A stretch of 64,000 bases of DNA from Paramarasmius palmivorus (lineage: Eukaryota; Basidiomycota; Agaricomycetes; Agaricales; Marasmiaceae). The position numbers and the translations under genes are program-made. The DNA lies in NCBI GenBank assembly GCA_037176845.1, contig JAYKXP010000043.1, positions 248,001 to 312,000 on the forward strand. Direction: 5' to 3'. The notes under the pieces are model-generated. The model was not told the DNA's origin. It searched no databases and saw only the letters and a list, made by a program, of their open reading frames with translations. Shown one piece after another: positions 34,885-45,748 of the stretch (positions are counted from its first letter, which is position 1; every line of letters starts with the position of its first letter).

Positions 34885-36799
34885 TTATTGAATCTTGAAG
34901 CCACCAGCCAACCCCATTACATTGCTAGGGTCAACGCGCTTCTTGATATCCCGCAATCTCGCCAAATTACTGCCGTAGATCAACTTCAGAGGTGTATCGG
35001 GTGGTGCATAGTTGTTGTAGAGAATATCATCCGGAAAACTCTGCCCTTCCTTGATGGCACGGAGTTGAATCGCCTGCTGAGCTTTGCGGACAGCATTATT
35101 GAAAAACCCATCATCGGCAACATTGGGGTAATGGGCCTCCATTACAGTCGGACATACGAATCTTCCTCGAGGATGTGGATATGCCGAATCGGTGCTGTGA
35201 GCGTTTGGCTGAACAAACGGCTCAGGACCAATACCGAGAGTGATAAACGTGTGGTTTCCAGCCGCTGCCTTGGACACGATCCTCTCAACCTGAGCTCTGA
35301 TCTCGTCGAGAATTCCGACAGTATAGCGGGAAACGGGAATGGTATGGCGAACAGTCCTATCCGTCTTGGTGTTAGGGGAAAGAACAGGGCTTGGGATGCA
35401 GTATATTGAACCATACCTTGGGGGGTCAAGGGATCCAAGAGCTCCGTTGAGAGATTGCAATGCCTCCGATAAGCTCATAGTACCGGTTACAGTGACAATG
35501 GCGCCGGGTATGTTGAAGAACTCGTCAAAGACGCCTCTGGGTGGCATTGGAGCGTCATAAAAGAGACCTGCTGTTGCAAAGATCTGCAGTGTACTCATCA
35601 GCAAAATACAGCACATTACCCATGAAACTAAACAATTACACACTTCATTGAAACTGGCAGCACCGTAACCAGTGAGGGCGGCTGCCTTTAAATCTCTATT
35701 GCTGAAACTAAAGTTTTGGATCGCCCGGTTAAAAGCACTCGTAGCGTTGAGTGGATACATGATATTGGAAACCTGAAGATTCACACTTGAGAACAGAATA
35801 GAATAAAGAAACAGGAATCTCACCCAAACATTTGTCTGCGGGAAAGTCCTCAGGTTGAACGATGTCACAATCCCAAAATTATTGAAACCGCCCTTGGGAG
35901 CATCGCTTCAGTGTCCAGACACGTTACAAGTGATCGCTAGCTAGGTACTCACCTTAAGAGCAAAAAATAAGTCCGGGTTATTCTGTCCAGCCACTTGAAC
36001 AAATGTCCCGTTGGGCAAGACAAGGTCGTAAGAGACGACAGTGTCAATTGCAAGACCATACTGATCGGTAAAGTAGCTGTAACCTCCGCCCAACAATAGC
36101 CCACCAACGCCTGCACAAAATCCGATGAGATACGTCCAACTCCGAGAAAATTAGGATTGAGTACGTACCGACACCAGGAACTCGCCCTCCGACCACTTTC
36201 ACACCGTGGGGTTCCAAAGCGGCATAGACCTTGTCCCAAGTCAATCCTGCACCGATCTTCACCGTGGACTGGCTTTCATCGTATTCTATGTCGTTGAATC
36301 TCGACATTGAGATCTGAACTCCCGTTGTTGAACTGAACCCGACATTTCCTGTGTGACCTGCACCTTTGACCTAAGATATTGTCAGTAAGAAGGTCCAGTA
36401 TAACAATGAAATCTACTTGCAGCAAAAAGAGAACGAGTTTCACCTTTGGCCACAGTTTGAAGCTACCAAAACATCTTTTTCAGTCACAGACGCCCTGAGT
36501 GTACAAAGGAAAATACAAACGACGAGAGCAACATCTTCTGGTGATGCTGGTTCTACTGAACAAGTTGAGTTCTGCGACGATCCCTGGGTGTAGTGCCTGT
36601 TGTCATTCACATATTCCTCTGATCCTAATAGCGACGTGAGCCGTCTACTGCGAGCAAGCGTACAAAATAACATACCTGGAAAGAAGACGCGGCCAGGGAG
36701 TGCACTTTGCAGCGTGTTGCACGCTGCTGCTGTTGTCGCGTAGACAAACCTAGCACCAAAGAGCGCAATGTATCCGAAGGGGAGCAGCCGATTTTTCAT
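34885..36799 (-). CDS. Secreted FAD-dependent oxidoreductase, BBE-like (array copy 10)
   Basis: Exons in gene order: 36799-36676, 36624-36521, 36462-36421, 36370-36169, 36110-35953, 35892-35824, 35772-35644, 35583-35417, 35356-34885; 488 aa. Intron 3 has a GC donor (36420-36419, GCAAGT). Introns 6, 7 and 8 are 51, 60 and 60 nt long and have no in-frame stop, so reading through them leaves one continuous 327-codon frame. Start MKNRLLPFGYIALFGARFVY. The flavin-linking His is about 96 in KGAGHTGNVGF. The C-terminal block reads DTPLKLIYGSNLARLRDIKKRVDPSNVM and ends GGFKIQ. This is the last copy of the contiguous array; next upstream on its strand is the alkyltransferase region. Confidence 0.9.
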
Positions 36800-36839
36800 A
36801 ACAGCAGAGAAGCTGGTTCGAATTCTCGACTATACATTG

Positions 36840-36847
36840 GCTTTATA
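36840..36847 (-). promoter_or_regulatory. TATA box of copy 10
   Basis: TATAAAGC on the minus strand, about 41 nt upstream of the ATG; leader has AACCAGCTTC. Confidence 0.6.
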
Positions 36848-37908
36848 CTGGCGCAATGGTAATTATCATGAGTCAACGGATCGAAACCCGTACGCGAAAC
36901 TTGGACATCTCCCAAAACTATCGATGTAGGTGCCTCGCATGACACCGAAAGCCTGGAGAGTAAAATAATCATCAAAGATGGGAAACGTTGGAGGCCCAGG
37001 AGGGGAACTACCTTTCTGCCACCAATATCCGGGGCCACATGAGCGCCTCGACCATTACCCCGCTCTGTTCGCACCAAGAAGCCGGGCGTATTCGTGTTCG
37101 TTCTTGCGACTAACGTGCCGCGCATTGCTCATTACGCATCTGTAATTTACGTTGATCGAAGTTTGCCATCCCCAGACGTACCAGTCGGCGACCATCGATG
37201 CGTTGGGCTTGACAGATCTACGATGACCAAGTCGGATAGGCCTTTCCGACTGGCACACTTTCGTGAGCTTGTGCCCTGAAAACTGACCCCATCAGCTCTC
37301 TGTATAATCGTTTATAACATCGAATTCAAGAACGATATATATTCAGCACACAGATCAACTTGACGACGAACCCCGTTCCTGAATCCACGTAGCGGGGAGG
37401 CGTCTTCTTAAACATTGCGGACCTCATCGGTGTATAAATGATTGTGGGCGCAAGAGCATCCATATAGGAGTAATGCATGGTATATGTTGTATTCTAGTCA
37501 TCACGATGTCGGATGAGTGGGTCCGAAACGAAGCCATGATTGATAAAACGCACCAGAGATCTCCAAGCACCCAAAATTTGCTCTGACCTCACACAAGTGG
37601 CCACTAGACAAGTCTAAACCGGATTCTCCATCCGATCCTGAATCAGAAGTAGCAGTACGATACATGGAGGAAGCAATAAGTTAAGCGCTTGTAAAATGTC
37701 AATCAGACCGTATAGAAACTCCGACAGAGTCCGCCCGGATAGTCCCGTTACCGCGCGTTACCCGTGACTAACTTTCATTGTCGGTAGTGAACGTTTGAAC
37801 TTTGAAGGCTGTCTGGCAGTTCGAAGACGAGTCAACATCGTATAATATGTATTGTCTGATGGTCTGCGCTGGCACGGATCGTTCCTACATCATGATAACG
37901 GTGTAGCT
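36848..37908. other. Gene-free region at the array boundary
   Basis: About 1 kb between copy 10 and the alkyltransferase gene; short frames only, none supported. Confidence 0.45.
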
Positions 37909-38517
37909 TTAATGAATCCACAACCCCTTATCCGGGTCTTGGAGAATGCCCTTTTGATCGAAGGACAACCCTTCTTCCGTAAGAATATCCAACTTGCGGA
38001 AATACTGGGTACCAGTCTTACTCTTCGCACCCCACTCGCCACAGTAGCCCCCAGCAAACAAGTTGGAGGCAATAACGCGGTGGCATGGAATGTGAGGTGC
38101 GAAGGGATTGCTTCGCAGTGCGTTGCCGACTACAGAGACTTGAAGCCAGTTCAAGAAACATCAAGAACAATGCATACCTGAGCGTGGTGAGCCTCCGACG
38201 GCTCGACACACTTCCTTGTACGTGGTTACCTTTCCGCGAGGGATAGTTTTGGTAAAGTCATATACGTCCCAATGATGAGAGGGTACGCGCTAGATAGAAG
38301 GGGTCAGCCTGAGATTCTTCACCAAGAATATCTTAAGTACCTTCCCGTCTTTTGTCTTGTAAGTATCGCGTTCGGTAGCACTTTCGGGATAATAGATCTC
38401 ATCTTTCACATCAGGCATACCATGGTCAACCGTCTTGACCTTGCGAGCAGCCTCTTTCTTCAGGCTTTCGATGGTCACTTCTGTTACGACCGAGCGTATG
38501 TTGCGAATAGCAGGCAT
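37909..38517 (-). CDS. O6-alkylguanine-DNA alkyltransferase (MGMT family)
   Basis: Exons in gene order: 38517-38341, 38289-38178, 38129-37909; 169 aa. It repairs O6-alkylguanine in DNA by transferring the alkyl group to its own Cys, a single-turnover reaction. The DNA-binding/active-site domain is clear: IPRGKVTTYKEVCRAVGGSPRS, then VGNALRSNPF, then PCHRVIASN with acceptor Cys112. The Cys is present, so this is not an alkyltransferase-like protein that lacks it. It is followed by FAGGYCGEWG. I chose acceptor 38130 over one nine bases upstream because it gives the family spacing SPRS-VGNAL. A further in-frame ATG at 38673 would add 52 N-terminal residues; the nearer start at 38517 (MPAIRNIRSVV) fits the small family size better. 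It is probably nuclear. Confidence 0.85.
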
Positions 38518-39059
38518 GGGGTGTGGTGGTGGTGGTGGTAGACTGAAGAGCCGTGTCGGAATGACCAAGCAATGGAAGTGACTTAAAAAGACACGACCCT
38601 GACTCGACGCGACGGTCACGCGTCCCGTGCCAGCCCGTGCCTCGGTTCCGAATTTAGTAACGCCAAAAGGCAATGGCCAATGTCAACCGTTGATTGTCCT
38701 GTCGTACATACAGTCGCGGCAAAAAAAGTTGCAATGCCTTTTCGGGTAGATCAGTCCCACGACCCCAAGATTTTCCAAAAATGGATCGATGTACGTTACT
38801 GGTTCAGCACAGACTGTGAGGGACCTCATGTCTTTCCCCTCATTTTTTGAGCGCAATCAGTTATTTTGCATCATATGAAGCTAAGATAGAAAGGTGAGTG
38901 TGAAAGGTGATAATATCGCGAAGTTCTTCGCGCTACAACATGTCCCCAGGGCAGATGGGAATCTCCTTCCCAATAAGGCATTGCAACTTTTTTTGCCGCG
39001 ACTGTATAAAAAGATACACTCGAGGAAGTCCGGTCCAACCCTTGGTACTTGTCCAAACT

Positions 39060-39672
39060 CTACTTGCATTCAGAAACCACTCGGCTTCCTGCATCAGCAG
39101 CAGCGGCCAACTTGTCCAAAGTATTCGCAACAGCGGGATCCGTGCTACGCATTTAAATTCATCAGGATGTAGCATGCAAAGATGACGTTAAGGACTTACG
39201 AGTTGAGTCCGACCAATGCATCGTTTGCGGTCTGTAAACCAGCTGCGACCTGGTCTCGGGCATCAGCAGGCGCTTTCTGGCCAGTCAATAGCGCTCCCGC
39301 AATCGTCTTGATTCCATCGCCAGCACTAGTCAAACCGCCCTGGGCGGTGGTCACAGCCGTAGCTACAGCTGGGTCAGTCCTGTGTCACAAACGTCGATGA
39401 GTCTTATTGGTCCTTGAGAGTGAATAGTAACGACATACGTGTCGACTTGATCAAGGAGGTTCCCAGTCTGCGCCAGGTTCCTAACGATGCTGAGACGGGC
39501 GATATTGCATTGAAGGTTTCCGATTTGACGAGCTTGAAGCGGTGCTGCACAGGAAAGGCGATGGTTAACACAATGAAACCAAGTGAAATAAGGACTAGAG
39601 CTTGCCTGCTTCAACGGTCAAAGCCAAGAGAGCAAACACAAACGAAAAGAAAGCGACTACGAAGCGGGCCAT
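39060..39672 (-). CDS. HsbA-like hydrophobic surface-binding protein
   Basis: Exons in gene order: 39672-39606, 39544-39439, 39379-39200, 39144-39060; 145 aa. Secreted helical protein: signal peptide MARFVVAFFSFVFALLALTVEA, then an Ala-rich helical region with repeated DPAVATAV/DPAVANTL-type blocks and the GQKAPADARDQVAAGL segment typical of HsbA proteins. The founding member in Aspergillus binds hydrophobic surfaces and recruits cutinase-type enzymes; that role here is inference. Intron 1 has a strong GC donor (39605-39604, AG/GCAAGC), so a GT-only predictor would miss the first exon. All junctions keep frame to a TAG at 39060. Neighbours are the alkyltransferase and the S10 carboxypeptidase on the same strand. 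Confidence 0.75.
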
Positions 39673-40172
39673 TTGGAAGAAAGGTCGAAAGATAGAGAGA
39701 GTAGAGTGGAACGAAGAAGACAAGGTTTATTGAACTGAAATTGGACGAAAAACCACCTCGAGTGATTGACACCAGGTCAAGAAAGAACGGAAGTGCAGAA
39801 CAAGGATGAGATTTGCCTGCTTAAATATTAGACTTCCCATATATCAGGTTGGCATGGGAAATGGCTATTAGAAATTCTCATGTCGCTTGATCATCGATGA
39901 GGTGTTAACGCACAGCCTAGAATGATGAGGATCAGTGAGCTTGGAAACAAAGACCACACGCAATCTCACCATGTCGAAATCCTCGCGTTGAAATTTCTTG
40001 ACAATGATAGTCGTCGGGTCATATGATACAACAGCTTCTTTCAACCTGTCATGTCAACGCCATATGTCGCCCGTATGTCGACACGGGTATATCGATTCCC
40101 GAGAGAAACCACGCGTACAAAACCATTCAAAACTTATATTCGTTTTGTTTCCAGAATACAGTGTACTACATG

Positions 40173-42560
40173 TTAAGCAGACACGTTATCCCTGAATCCC
40201 AAGAGGAACTGCATGATCTGGAACGCCGCCTGCAAAAGAGAGGAAGGACGTTAGCGATATACGGTAAATTGAAAAATGAAACCTACCACAGGAGAGAATT
40301 GTGGAACCCTGTATAGGGAAAAACACGCCGTTAGTGCATGTCCCATCATCATTCATATCCAGTCTCGACTCACATGTGTCCACTCAATGCAACCTCCACA
40401 AAGGTGAGGTTCCTCTCCGTGTGGGCGTTTCCAAGCGCACCCATGCCCTCCACGATGAAGCTGTCAGTCTCGATGGGTGTTTGGAAACCTTGCAAGCCGC
40501 CCCCTGGTTGATACAAGTCAGACAAAGTTCGATGGTAACAGCAGTAATCCAGAATGAGGAACTCACATGTCATACTATGAACAGCGAAGATACGTCTCGG
40601 TTAGTGATTCGAGATGAAGCGAATAGTGAAAGACTTACTTTTGAATTACCAGTTGCGCTCTGTAAAGAAGTATCAGTCAACGTCAGTCTAACATCAATAG
40701 ATGGTTGGCAAGACTTACCCCTCAGCAATTAAAATGAAATCCGCCAGGCCATGGACGATAACGCTTCTCTGACTCTTTTCAATTACATTTGGAAGTACAG
40801 TCCATGCTGGTGGGTCGCTAGCATCGCCTCTGGGGAACACGCGGACATTTGAACACTCGCTCCAGGTAACGTTTGTAGGGGCGTGAATAGCCCGCTTGAC
40901 ATCTTCTCGATCAAAGTACAACGGTGCAACTTGGATTTGCTCAAACGAGCCACTAACATCTTAGGTTAGCACAGCAGTCTTAGAATAGACATACATAGAA
41001 ACCCACGGGAATCCGAGTACATCCCAAAGGATGGGGAATGTGTCGAAAATGCGATAGATGTTGAACGCCGGGTTGACCGAGAGCGCAGCATCGAAAATAA
41101 GATCCCAGGTATCACAAGCTCTGCTGACATTGGGCATAGGCAAGGGGCCAGCAGGCGGGGCTGCAGTGAACTTCTCCAAATATTCGGTGAAGCCACAAGC
41201 ATCATTGATAGCATCGAGTTCGGCAAGGAAAGTTTGGCTAGAGGCTACAATTAAGCTTCGAAGGGGGAGAAGATCGGACAGACGTACTTCAAGGCAAACA
41301 CATGTTCATATTTGTGAACAAAGTTCACTGCCGGGACGAGATCTTGCAGCCCTTCTGTTCCAAGAACAGCTATACAGCAACTTCAATATTGGGCTCGTAA
41401 CATTACACCGCACGATGACTTACGGTCAGCGATCCAAATGCCTTGAAGGTCCCAATCAGGAAGTGCTTCGGGGTGCTCGTAGATCCAGTTGGCGATGTCT
41501 AATGGTCGGAACCCACACTAAGATCCGTTTGCGAAGTGTATTGACGACGAAACTCACAAGGAACGTACATTCCGGCGTACTGCAATTACGTTAGAAACTA
41601 TCAATTTGGTCAAGAGCTGTGTAACGTACGCTTTCGCCAGAGAGATACAGCTTCTTTCCCTTCAATTCTGAAAACACGTCCAAAAACTGGTTGAAGAATC
41701 CGACTAGCTGCTCAGCGAGATCGTCTTCATTCTGTTCATCCAAGGAGTCGATATCATGATGGAAGTGACCAGTTTTGTAGAGAACATACTCTAATGTTCG
41801 GTGTTCCTTGCGAAAACCCAGTTCCGATCGGTTGTTCCACCCATAATACGCTTGAGAGGTTTGTCCAGCTATTCTCGTTCACGGTCGGTTTAGCTTGCCC
41901 CCAACTCCACGTAAAGGGCTGATCAGACAGTTAGCATCTTACACACCATCAAGCCACATCACACGCACCCCGTTTTCCTGCAACAATCCTTCCAAAGACG
42001 AGCAACCTGGACCTCCGTTCGTCCTGAGGGAATAGTGTGTTCAAAATGAAGTGCCGTCTCAAATGCGGGAAATCGCACCAGAAAATAAGGTCATCAAGGC
42101 TTCCTTGTGGACCTGGTGGGAAGAACCAGAAGAATAGCTGCGGACGTCATCGTTCCATGAGCTTGCGCTATCTTGAGAACTGATAAGGGATGTTCACACC
42201 TTGCGTGTTTCGTTGGGGTCGGAGGAAATAGGTAACAGTCCCGCCCAGCTGGGACCAATATCGAAGTCGACCTCCGGGATAGTCGTTCCATCCACGAAGA
42301 ACTCTGTAATGGTAATGAGAATAATGATGTACTAGATATGCGAAGCACGTACCTGAAGCCTTTGGGTTGGAGAATGTTATATTCTTCACTTCAGCGCGCT
42401 TGTCCAACAACGGTAGACTGTCGAATGTAGGTCGGTTCCGGAGACGATCCACTGCAGCTCTTTGTCGAGCGTGTAGCTCGTTCTTTGACATTTGCCGGGA
42501 GGCAACTAGAGACAAGAGAGACAGCCCAAGGGCTACTCGGGCGAGCATTCCAGCGAACAT
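40173..42560 (-). CDS. Secreted serine carboxypeptidase, peptidase family S10
   Basis: Sixteen exons give 512 aa: 42560-42353, 42303-42200, 42137-42079, 42023-41969, 41918-41790, 41731-41630, 41579-41558, 41498-41424, 41369-41288, 41237-41007, 40952-40719, 40659-40639, 40574-40567, 40503-40374, 40308-40287, 40229-40173. It removes C-terminal residues from peptides at acid pH. Signal peptide MFAGMLARVALGLSLLSLVA, then a pro-like segment. Hallmarks in order: NGGPGCSSLEGLLQENG (oxyanion region), VLWVEQPIGTGFSQGTP, GESYAGMYVP with nucleophile Ser219, GLADFILIAEG with Asp427, and SGHMVPQFSP with His486. Exon 13 is only 8 nt (40567-40574), yet the flanking protein matches the family only if it is included. 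The full catalytic triad and usual length suggest an active secreted or vacuolar enzyme. Confidence 0.9.
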
Positions 42561-44286
42561 GGTGGGGAACGACAACGACGATGGATGCAAGTGGAGCGCG
42601 TCATATAAATATGCGTACGACAGGAGTCGATCATCTGGGGGATTTGATGGATCCCACACACAGCATGCGGGTAATGGGACCAGTGTATTGTGTCTTTTGA
42701 CGGGATGCGATAAGTGAAAACCGAAATGTCCGGACTTTAAGACTCGAGCGCGTCGGCGACTTTGATGAGTTTGTGCACACGACGAATAAGTGATAAAACC
42801 GAGCAGTGTTCTCTTCTGTACACAAGCAACGGTATCAGTTCGTGGTACGGTTTCGCTCTGGAGGATTATATTGTCGGCAACCAGAATACACTTTTGACTC
42901 GGAAATAACTCACATGCACATGGTATCCTTGCGTAAATCCATTCCTTATCATCCACTTGCGTTGCAGGTCCATTCATATGCAGGAAATTGGAACCCGATG
43001 CGTTCAGCATTGCTATTCGGTCTGGGAATAGCTGGGTAAAATCGAGCAGTCTTCGCGTTGAGGACCATGATGACGGTTCCAAAAGAGTTCTTTTTGTGGG
43101 AGTATCGGAATTCGAGACTGATGATCTGAAGGAGTGATCCTATGTACCCCAAAATCTGATTAGTTGATTGAATTGCTTTTTTAAAAAATATCAAAACGAT
43201 TGCATACCAGGCACCTAGACAACATCTACGAGATTATGGATTTGCCAAAAGTTACAACCTTCGATGGCTTCCAAGCAATCGCTATGAAAGACGCCCCATT
43301 CTTCAAGTTACTCAATCCCTGGCCTTGATTTTCACTTGAGTGCGACAGCCGGGGACTATCTTGAGACTCCTCCTGAACGGCCTCCATGGATCATGTACCA
43401 ATATACTTTTGGGACAGAAGAATATCAGTAACTACTATGAATGACACGAAATAGAGAACATACTATGTGTGTACTAGTTACAGGAATCGACGTGGTGGTG
43501 GAGAAGAACGAGCCAAGCGAATCGCTATACCGTAGTCTTTCTGAAAAGGAAATGTTTCTAGGCAAAGAGACATCTGTAGTTTTTGGCTACACTTTTTACT
43601 CAAAAATGTATCGCCAGCCAATCGGATTTGTGCCGAGGGATTTCTGTAGGATCAAAACGCGTCGGAGAACGTCGGCTGTCTTTTTTTGGTAGGAAATGTA
43701 CTGTGCCAGATTTTTGTCTGTCCACCAGCACGGTCCCTAGGTTTCTTCCCCGTTCAGTATCGACCCCTCTCGATATATTGTCCAGAAACCTCTTCAATAT
43801 GTTGGAACGAGCACTGCAAAACAGATCCAGCATTTCAAAGTTCAAAATTGGAGATATGGCCCCGACCGACTTTGGTCAACCTTGTTCTTGAGGATCAATG
43901 TTTTTACATTGGGTCTTCTACCTGAGAAAACCGAACTCCCTCGTTTATGGAAACTCTTGTCAATGTTACGAGGTGCGTAAAATTGTCCCTTATACCCGTT
44001 TTGTGCTTTAGTTTGACGCTTTTCGCTTTGTAGACTCCTTGACGACCTTGTACATCGCGATACTTAGGCATGGGGGCGGACAAAGTGAAGAAGGCCCACG
44101 AACATATTCCACTTGTGTATAACGACTAATAGGTGTGCTCTACCTCACTGTGTCGTTTGCAACCCAGACTGACATTTGCTATCCGGCAGTGGTGACACGA
44201 AGACATGGCCATACTAGGATTGGCAATGAACCATGGTTTATCCTTTTTGGTGCGTCTTTTGGCCATACATCTAGAACTCTTACTGA
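42561..44286. other. Gene-free region between carboxypeptidase and F-box gene
   Basis: About 1.7 kb. The upstream extension of the carboxypeptidase frame to 43082 is not supported, because the signal peptide starts at 42560. No other frame shows a motif. Confidence 0.4.
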
Positions 44287-45660
44287 TGGAAAGAACAGCC
44301 GTTCACGAAAACAACCGCAGCGGGAACTGCTTGCAACACAGAATTTACATCGAGCTCGAACGAGTTATACATCTCCCGAAACATCATCTCTATCAACACC
44401 CTTCCTGTCGAGCTGTTCACGGCTATCTTCGAGCTTTGCCTACCCAACGGACTGAGCTCCGATCCAGATGTACCCGCTCTCGTCCACATCATCTCGGTGT
44501 GTAGACATTGGCGTGCTGTTGCCTTGATGGCTCCGCACCTTTGGGCAAGATTGATGCTGTGGGACCCTCGAGGACGGCAGGTGAAGATGGTGGGACAGTG
44601 GTTGGGGAGATCTCAGTCGTGCCCTCTTACGCTGGCGATCCGTCATTCTTCCGGCGACGCGGTGTTCCGTGGCGAGGTATTAGCAGCAACACACCAGATA
44701 TTGACAAGTTTCCTTCGGCATCTTCATCGGTGGAAATCCATCACCTTGCGTTTGGAACGTTTCGCAGCTTTCCATTTATTGCCGCCAGACCCAGCAGCCG
44801 CACCGTCTCTGGAACGCGTAGAGGTCTGCATTGGTGACGCCTGCTTTGACCCTCAGAAAGCAGTGCAATTCTGGCGAACCATCTTTGCTTATCCGGCTCT
44901 ACGACGTGTCTCGTGGATATGTGGAAGCCAGCCAAGCTATCTTACCGATGGGTTCTACACTGGCTGGGAAAGGCTTACCCACATACATTCCCAGTTTGTT
45001 GTTGACGATATGTTTTTCGATATCTTGGCATGCTGTCGATCCCTAGAAGTTCTCGATGTCGAGAGCCTCGAACCATCCAACCACCCTATCATCAAAAGGG
45101 ATCGCGTTGTGATTCCGAGTCTTCGTTCTCTGATAATCAGGGATGGGGGCTTATCTACGGCGACTGTGCTTGAACAGCTGGTTCTGCCATCCCTTCGGAA
45201 GGCTGATCTGTACCTGCTGGGGTCTGGTCTGAAGGCATGGATAAACCTACTGACTAGATCCGGGTGCTTCATCGTCGACCTAGCCCTTCATATTGAAGGG
45301 AATACTCAAAAAGTAGACGTGGCTATTCTATTGTCAGCGCCCTCACTAATGCATCTCGAGAAGTTGGAAGCCTCGTTCACCGATGGTACCAACTTCTTGG
45401 TGCAGCAATTGGCGTGCATCGCGGATCACCCTTTCCCCGCATTGCGACATCTAGACCTACGGTTAGAGGTAGAGCGTTGTGCCGAAGGGTCTATTGCTGG
45501 AATGGTGCAGGCGAGAACCCAATGTTCCCACTCCGCTTTGGAGCGCATTATCATAAATCACTATCCTATAGGGAGCGAGCTTGCGGAACTTAGTCTAGAT
45601 GCTCAACTCTTGAGGCAGATTCATGTCGACGGACTCGACGTAGAGTACTTTGGAGATTGA
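44287..45660 (+). CDS. F-box protein with LRR-like C-terminal half (5' end unresolved)
   Basis: A probable SCF adaptor. The F-box is INTLPVELFTAIFELC...IISVCRHWRAVAL from 44392, followed by about 370 residues with leucine-rich strands, ending at TGA 45660. The frame is open from 44287 but has no ATG before the F-box. Just upstream, a different frame (RARTSYTSPETSS) would give the usual run-in to an F-box. This suggests either an unrecognised intron or a 2-nt frameshift near 44389, so the gene may be damaged at its 5' end. It is a paralogue of the gene at 0.8-2.5 kb; the two flank the oxidoreductase array. Target unknown. Confidence 0.65.
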   Translation, partial: WKEQPFTKTTAAGTACNTEFTSSSNELYISRNIISINTLPVELFTAIFELCLPNGLSSDPDVPALVHIISVCRHWRAVALMAPHLWARLMLWDPRGRQVKMVGQWLGRSQSCPLTLAIRHSSGDAVFRGEVLAATHQILTSFLRHLHRWKSITLRLERFAAFHLLPPDPAAAPSLERVEVCIGDACFDPQKAVQFWRTIFAYPALRRVSWICGSQPSYLTDGFYTGWERLTHIHSQFVVDDMFFDILACCRSLEVLDVESLEPSNHPIIKRDRVVIPSLRSLIIRDGGLSTATVLEQLVLPSLRKADLYLLGSGLKAWINLLTRSGCFIVDLALHIEGNTQKVDVAILLSAPSLMHLEKLEASFTDGTNFLVQQLACIADHPFPALRHLDLRLEVERCAEGSIAGMVQARTQCSHSALERIIINHYPIGSELAELSLDAQLLRQIHVDGLDVEYFGD

Positions 45661-45748
45661 ATCTTGATAATGCACATATTAATATTCGATTCCGTGTTTA
45701 TTATACACAAGCAGGTCTCATATCCCCCTCCCATATCCGCATTGTAGT

